Below, in pieces: positions 62,029 to 64,000 of a stretch of 64,000 nt of DNA (the first letter of the stretch is position 1; every line of letters starts with the position of its first letter). The notes under the pieces are model-generated. The model was not told where the DNA came from. It ran no database searches and worked only from the letters and a program-made list of their open reading frames with translations. This DNA comes from Saccharopolyspora erythraea NRRL 2338. GTDB taxonomy: Bacteria; Actinomycetota; Actinomycetes; Mycobacteriales; Pseudonocardiaceae. Where the stretch lies: the NCBI RefSeq assembly GCF_000062885.1, contig NC_009142.1:1787584-1851583 (forward strand), given 5' to 3'. The translations under genes and the position numbers were made by a program.

Positions 62029-63075
62029 TCACTCGCTCTCGCGCATGATCTCGGTGGAGCGCTTCGCCCACCGGTCGAGCAGGTCGGCCGCGGCGCCGGA
62101 GTCGATCGCGGCCGCGACGCGCTCCACGTCCGCGCCGAGCCTGCCGCGCAGGTCGGTGCCCGGGCCCTCGAAGGCCGCCAGCGCACCCGCGGCGTTGAGC
62201 AGCACGGCGTCGCGCACCGGCCCGGCCTCCCCGGCCACCAGGCGCCGCACGACCTCGGCGTTGACCTCGGCGTCGCCGCCCTGCAGCTCGGCGGGCGTGC
62301 TGTAGCCGATGCCGAACTCGGCGGGGTCGATGCTCTCCTCGGTCACGGTGCCGCCCTGGACCACCCACACCGTCGTGGTCGTGGTGGTGGTGATCTCGTC
62401 CATGCCGTCGTCACCGCGGACCAGCAGGACCGACCCGCCACGGGCTGCGAAGACCTCGGCCATCACCGGCGCCATCCGCTGGTCGCCGCAGCCGATGAGA
62501 CCGGCCGACGGGCGGGCGGGGTTGGTCAGCGGGCCGAGCACGTTGAACGCGGTGGGGATGCCGATCTCGCGGCGCGGGCCCGCGGCGTGGCGCATCGCCG
62601 GGTGGAACACCGGGGCGAAGCAGAAGCCGATGCCGAGGTCCTCCACGCAGCGCCGCACGCCCTCGGGCGGCAGGTCGATGGCCACGCCCAGCGCCTCGAG
62701 CACGTCGGCGGTGCCGCACTTCGACGACGCCGCGCGGTTGCCGTGCTTGACGACCGGGACGCCGGCCGCGGCCACCACGATCGAGGCCATCGTGGAGATG
62801 TTGACGCTGCCGGACCGGTCGCCGCCGGTGCCGACGATGTCCACCGCCCGGCGCCGGATCTCCAGCGGGCGCGAATGGGAGAGCATGGCATCGGCCATGC
62901 CGCGCACCTCCGCGGGCGTCTCGCCCTTGGCGCGCAGCGCGACCACGAAGGCCGCCACCCGCGCGGGCGTGGCCTCCCCGGTCATCACCAGGTCCATGGC
63001 CCAGGCGGTGTCCTCGGCCGAGAGGTCGTTCCCGGCCACCAGGTGCCCCAGCAGTGCTGCCCAGCTTCCAGCCAT
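62029..63075 (-). CDS. trpD: Anthranilate phosphoribosyltransferase (TrpD)
   Basis: This 348-residue enzyme joins anthranilate to PRPP in tryptophan synthesis. PRPP-loop [39 protein letters not shown] and NVLGPLTNP are intact. [20 protein letters not shown] contains seven Thr where homologues usually have a short ISTTGPT-like segment. ATG 63075 is chosen; GTG 63084 is possible. It lies 28 nt downstream of the receiver-like gene, without other trp genes. Confidence 0.95.
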   Translation of the reverse strand: MAGSWAALLGHLVAGNDLSAEDTAWAMDLVMTGEATPARVAAFVVALRAKGETPAEVRGMADAMLSHSRPLEIRRRAVDIVGTGGDRSGSVNISTMASIVVAAAGVPVVKHGNRAASSKCGTADVLEALGVAIDLPPEGVRRCVEDLGIGFCFAPVFHPAMRHAAGPRREIGIPTAFNVLGPLTNPARPSAGLIGCGDQRMAPVMAEVFAARGGSVLLVRGDDGMDEITTTTTTTVWVVQGGTVTEESIDPAEFGIGYSTPAELQGGDAEVNAEVVRRLVAGEAGPVRDAVLLNAAGALAAFEGPGTDLRGRLGADVERVAAAIDSGAAADLLDRWAKRSTEIMRESE

Positions 63076-63103
63076 GGTTCCCACGATCTCAGTTCCGTTC
63101 CGG

Positions 63104-63514
63104 TTACGCCCGGGCCGGCGGCCGGGCATGGGTGCGCAGCACCTCGGCGACCGTCTCCGCGGCGGAGATGGGGTCGAGCGGGTGCACGATGACGGCGTCG
63201 GCCTGCGACCAGGTCGCGAGCCATCGGTCGTCCTTGCGGCGCACCGCGACGATGATCGGCGGGCAGGGCTCGATCTCGTTCTTGAGCTGGCGGGACACGC
63301 CCATGCCGCCGGTCGGCTGGGCCTCGCCGTCGAGGATCACCAGGTCGGCGGTGCCCGCGTCGGCCTCGCTGAGCACGTCGGCGACGGTGCCGGCCTCGAT
63401 GTAGTGCACGCGGGGCAGGTCCGGAGCCGGCCTGCGCCCGATAGCGGTGATGATCGCCTCCCGGACCTCCGGCTTGTGGCTGAACACCAGAACGGTCGTG
63501 GTCGGTGCGTTCAT
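63104..63514 (-). CDS. Degenerate receiver-domain protein
   Basis: This 136-residue CheY-like fold starts [18 protein letters not shown]. The putative phospho-acceptor is Asp in [15 protein letters not shown]. The usual N-terminal acidic pair is replaced by Ser-His and the Lys after beta5 is not evident, so phosphorylation is doubtful. No output domain is present. I recall close actinobacterial homologues with the same GEA-P-GGMG segment. The start is ATG 63514. It precedes trpD by 28 nt and may be co-transcribed. Confidence 0.8.
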   Translation of the reverse strand: MNAPTTTVLVFSHKPEVREAIITAIGRRPAPDLPRVHYIEAGTVADVLSEADAGTADLVILDGEAQPTGGMGVSRQLKNEIEPCPPIIVAVRRKDDRWLATWSQADAVIVHPLDPISAAETVAEVLRTHARPPARA

Positions 63515-63612
63515 CACGTGCTCCCTCGCTGGCTCGGCGACGGCCGGGGCGGATCGTTCCCGGATGCTATCGGCTGCGCGGACCCGAGGAGTAGTCACCT
63601 GGGCGGATTCGA

Positions 63613-64000
63613 TCAACCGGCCTCGGGCGGGGCGGGCTGCAGCGCGTCCCAGCCGAGCGCCCGGCCGCCCAGCCGCTGCGCGAGGCCGGCCATCCGCGAG
63701 CTCTCCTGTGAGCAATGCAACGCGTCGAGGACCTGCACACGGAGCGCGACCACGGTGCCCGGCCCCTCAGCATCGAAGTGTTCGCCCTGTTCAGCGACCT
63801 CGCCACCGGTCCGAAGCGTCCAGCCGTCGGGTGCGAGCAGTTCCTGGGCGGTGGCCACCTCGTGTTCGGGAACCACCAGGTGGTGGCGCAGGACCGCGGG
63901 CTCGTCCGCGCGCCACTGGGCCGAACGGCCCAACGCCGAGGACGCCGCCTCCGCCTCGTCGAACGCGCTGACCACGACCCGCAGCCCGGGGTCGTCGATG
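63613..64000 (-). CDS. Conserved hypothetical protein (5' end outside window)
   Basis: The frame is open through the window edge (reading IDDPGLRVVVSAF at the margin). It contains VLRHHLVVPEHEVATAQELL and GTVVALRVQVLDALHCSQES, and ends QPAPPEAG. There are 128 residues with no recognised domain; the two beta-alpha units look like a small regulatory-type fold. It is the next gene upstream of the receiver-like protein, 98 nt away on the same strand. Confidence 0.6.
   Translation of the reverse strand, partial: IDDPGLRVVVSAFDEAEAASSALGRSAQWRADEPAVLRHHLVVPEHEVATAQELLAPDGWTLRTGGEVAEQGEHFDAEGPGTVVALRVQVLDALHCSQESSRMAGLAQRLGGRALGWDALQPAPPEAG

Overview
This 64 kb window is chromosomal DNA from a high-GC actinomycete. 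It has very GC-rich third codon positions, many GTG and some TTG starts, and purine-rich ribosome binding sites. The gene order from glnE through glnA, lipA, lipB, sucB, pepA, ilvE, cobS/cobT, an A-type Fe-S carrier, adoK, asnB, ctaC and trpD matches, from memory, the Mycobacterium tuberculosis block Rv2221c to Rv2192c read in reverse. Together with secreted hydrolases, LacI/MalR-type sugar regulation and F420-type enzymes, this suggests Pseudonocardiales (Saccharopolyspora or Amycolatopsis type). The genus is an inference. No rRNA, tRNA, CRISPR array, prophage or insertion sequence was seen.

Layout. 0-6 kb: nitrogen control, with the end of glnE, a GNAT enzyme, an SMP-30-type lactonase and glnA preceded by a textbook GlnR site. 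5.6-8 kb: RDD and DUF4191 membrane proteins and lipA. 8-15.8 kb: an accessory insert between lipA and lipB (SDR, membrane protein, DapA-like lyase divergent from LysR, a TetR/F420-type oxidoreductase unit with two operators, and a Tat-exported serine hydrolase with an HTH regulator behind a 44-bp palindrome). 15.8-21 kb: lipB, a TIGR01777 epimerase, sucB and lpdA, the lipoylation and 2-oxoacid dehydrogenase module. 21-35 kb: housekeeping genes (OsmC, pepA, an APC-type permease, DUF402, ilvE, an Asp-box protein with a MoaD-like carrier, cobS/T/U, an aldo/keto reductase, DUF3043, an A-type Fe-S carrier, an S4 protein, adoK).

35-57.7 kb: a second accessory region. It holds a BBE-type flavoenzyme, a secreted alpha-amylase, a two-component system, a sialidase, and an alpha-glucoside ABC importer with its LacI repressor and an alpha-glucosidase. 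It also holds an M23 peptidase, a glutaminase, a four-gene ABC-importer/flavin-monooxygenase operon and two methyltransferases. 57.7-64 kb returns to conserved genes: asnB, ctaC, ctaF, a stand-alone RAM-domain protein, trpD, a degenerate receiver protein and a gene cut by the window edge.

How the genes work together. GlnE modifies GlnA, and GlnR probably controls glnA. LipB and LipA make the lipoyl groups carried by the two lipoyl domains of SucB, which Lpd reoxidises. Amylase, importer and alpha-glucosidase form a starch/maltodextrin pathway, and operator-like TTGCAA elements in front of the amylase, the importer and the repressor suggest one regulon. CtaC and CtaF belong to the aa3 oxidase. 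The most interesting uncharacterised units are the transporter/monooxygenase operon, the Asp-box/sulfur-carrier pair, and several structured intergenic elements.
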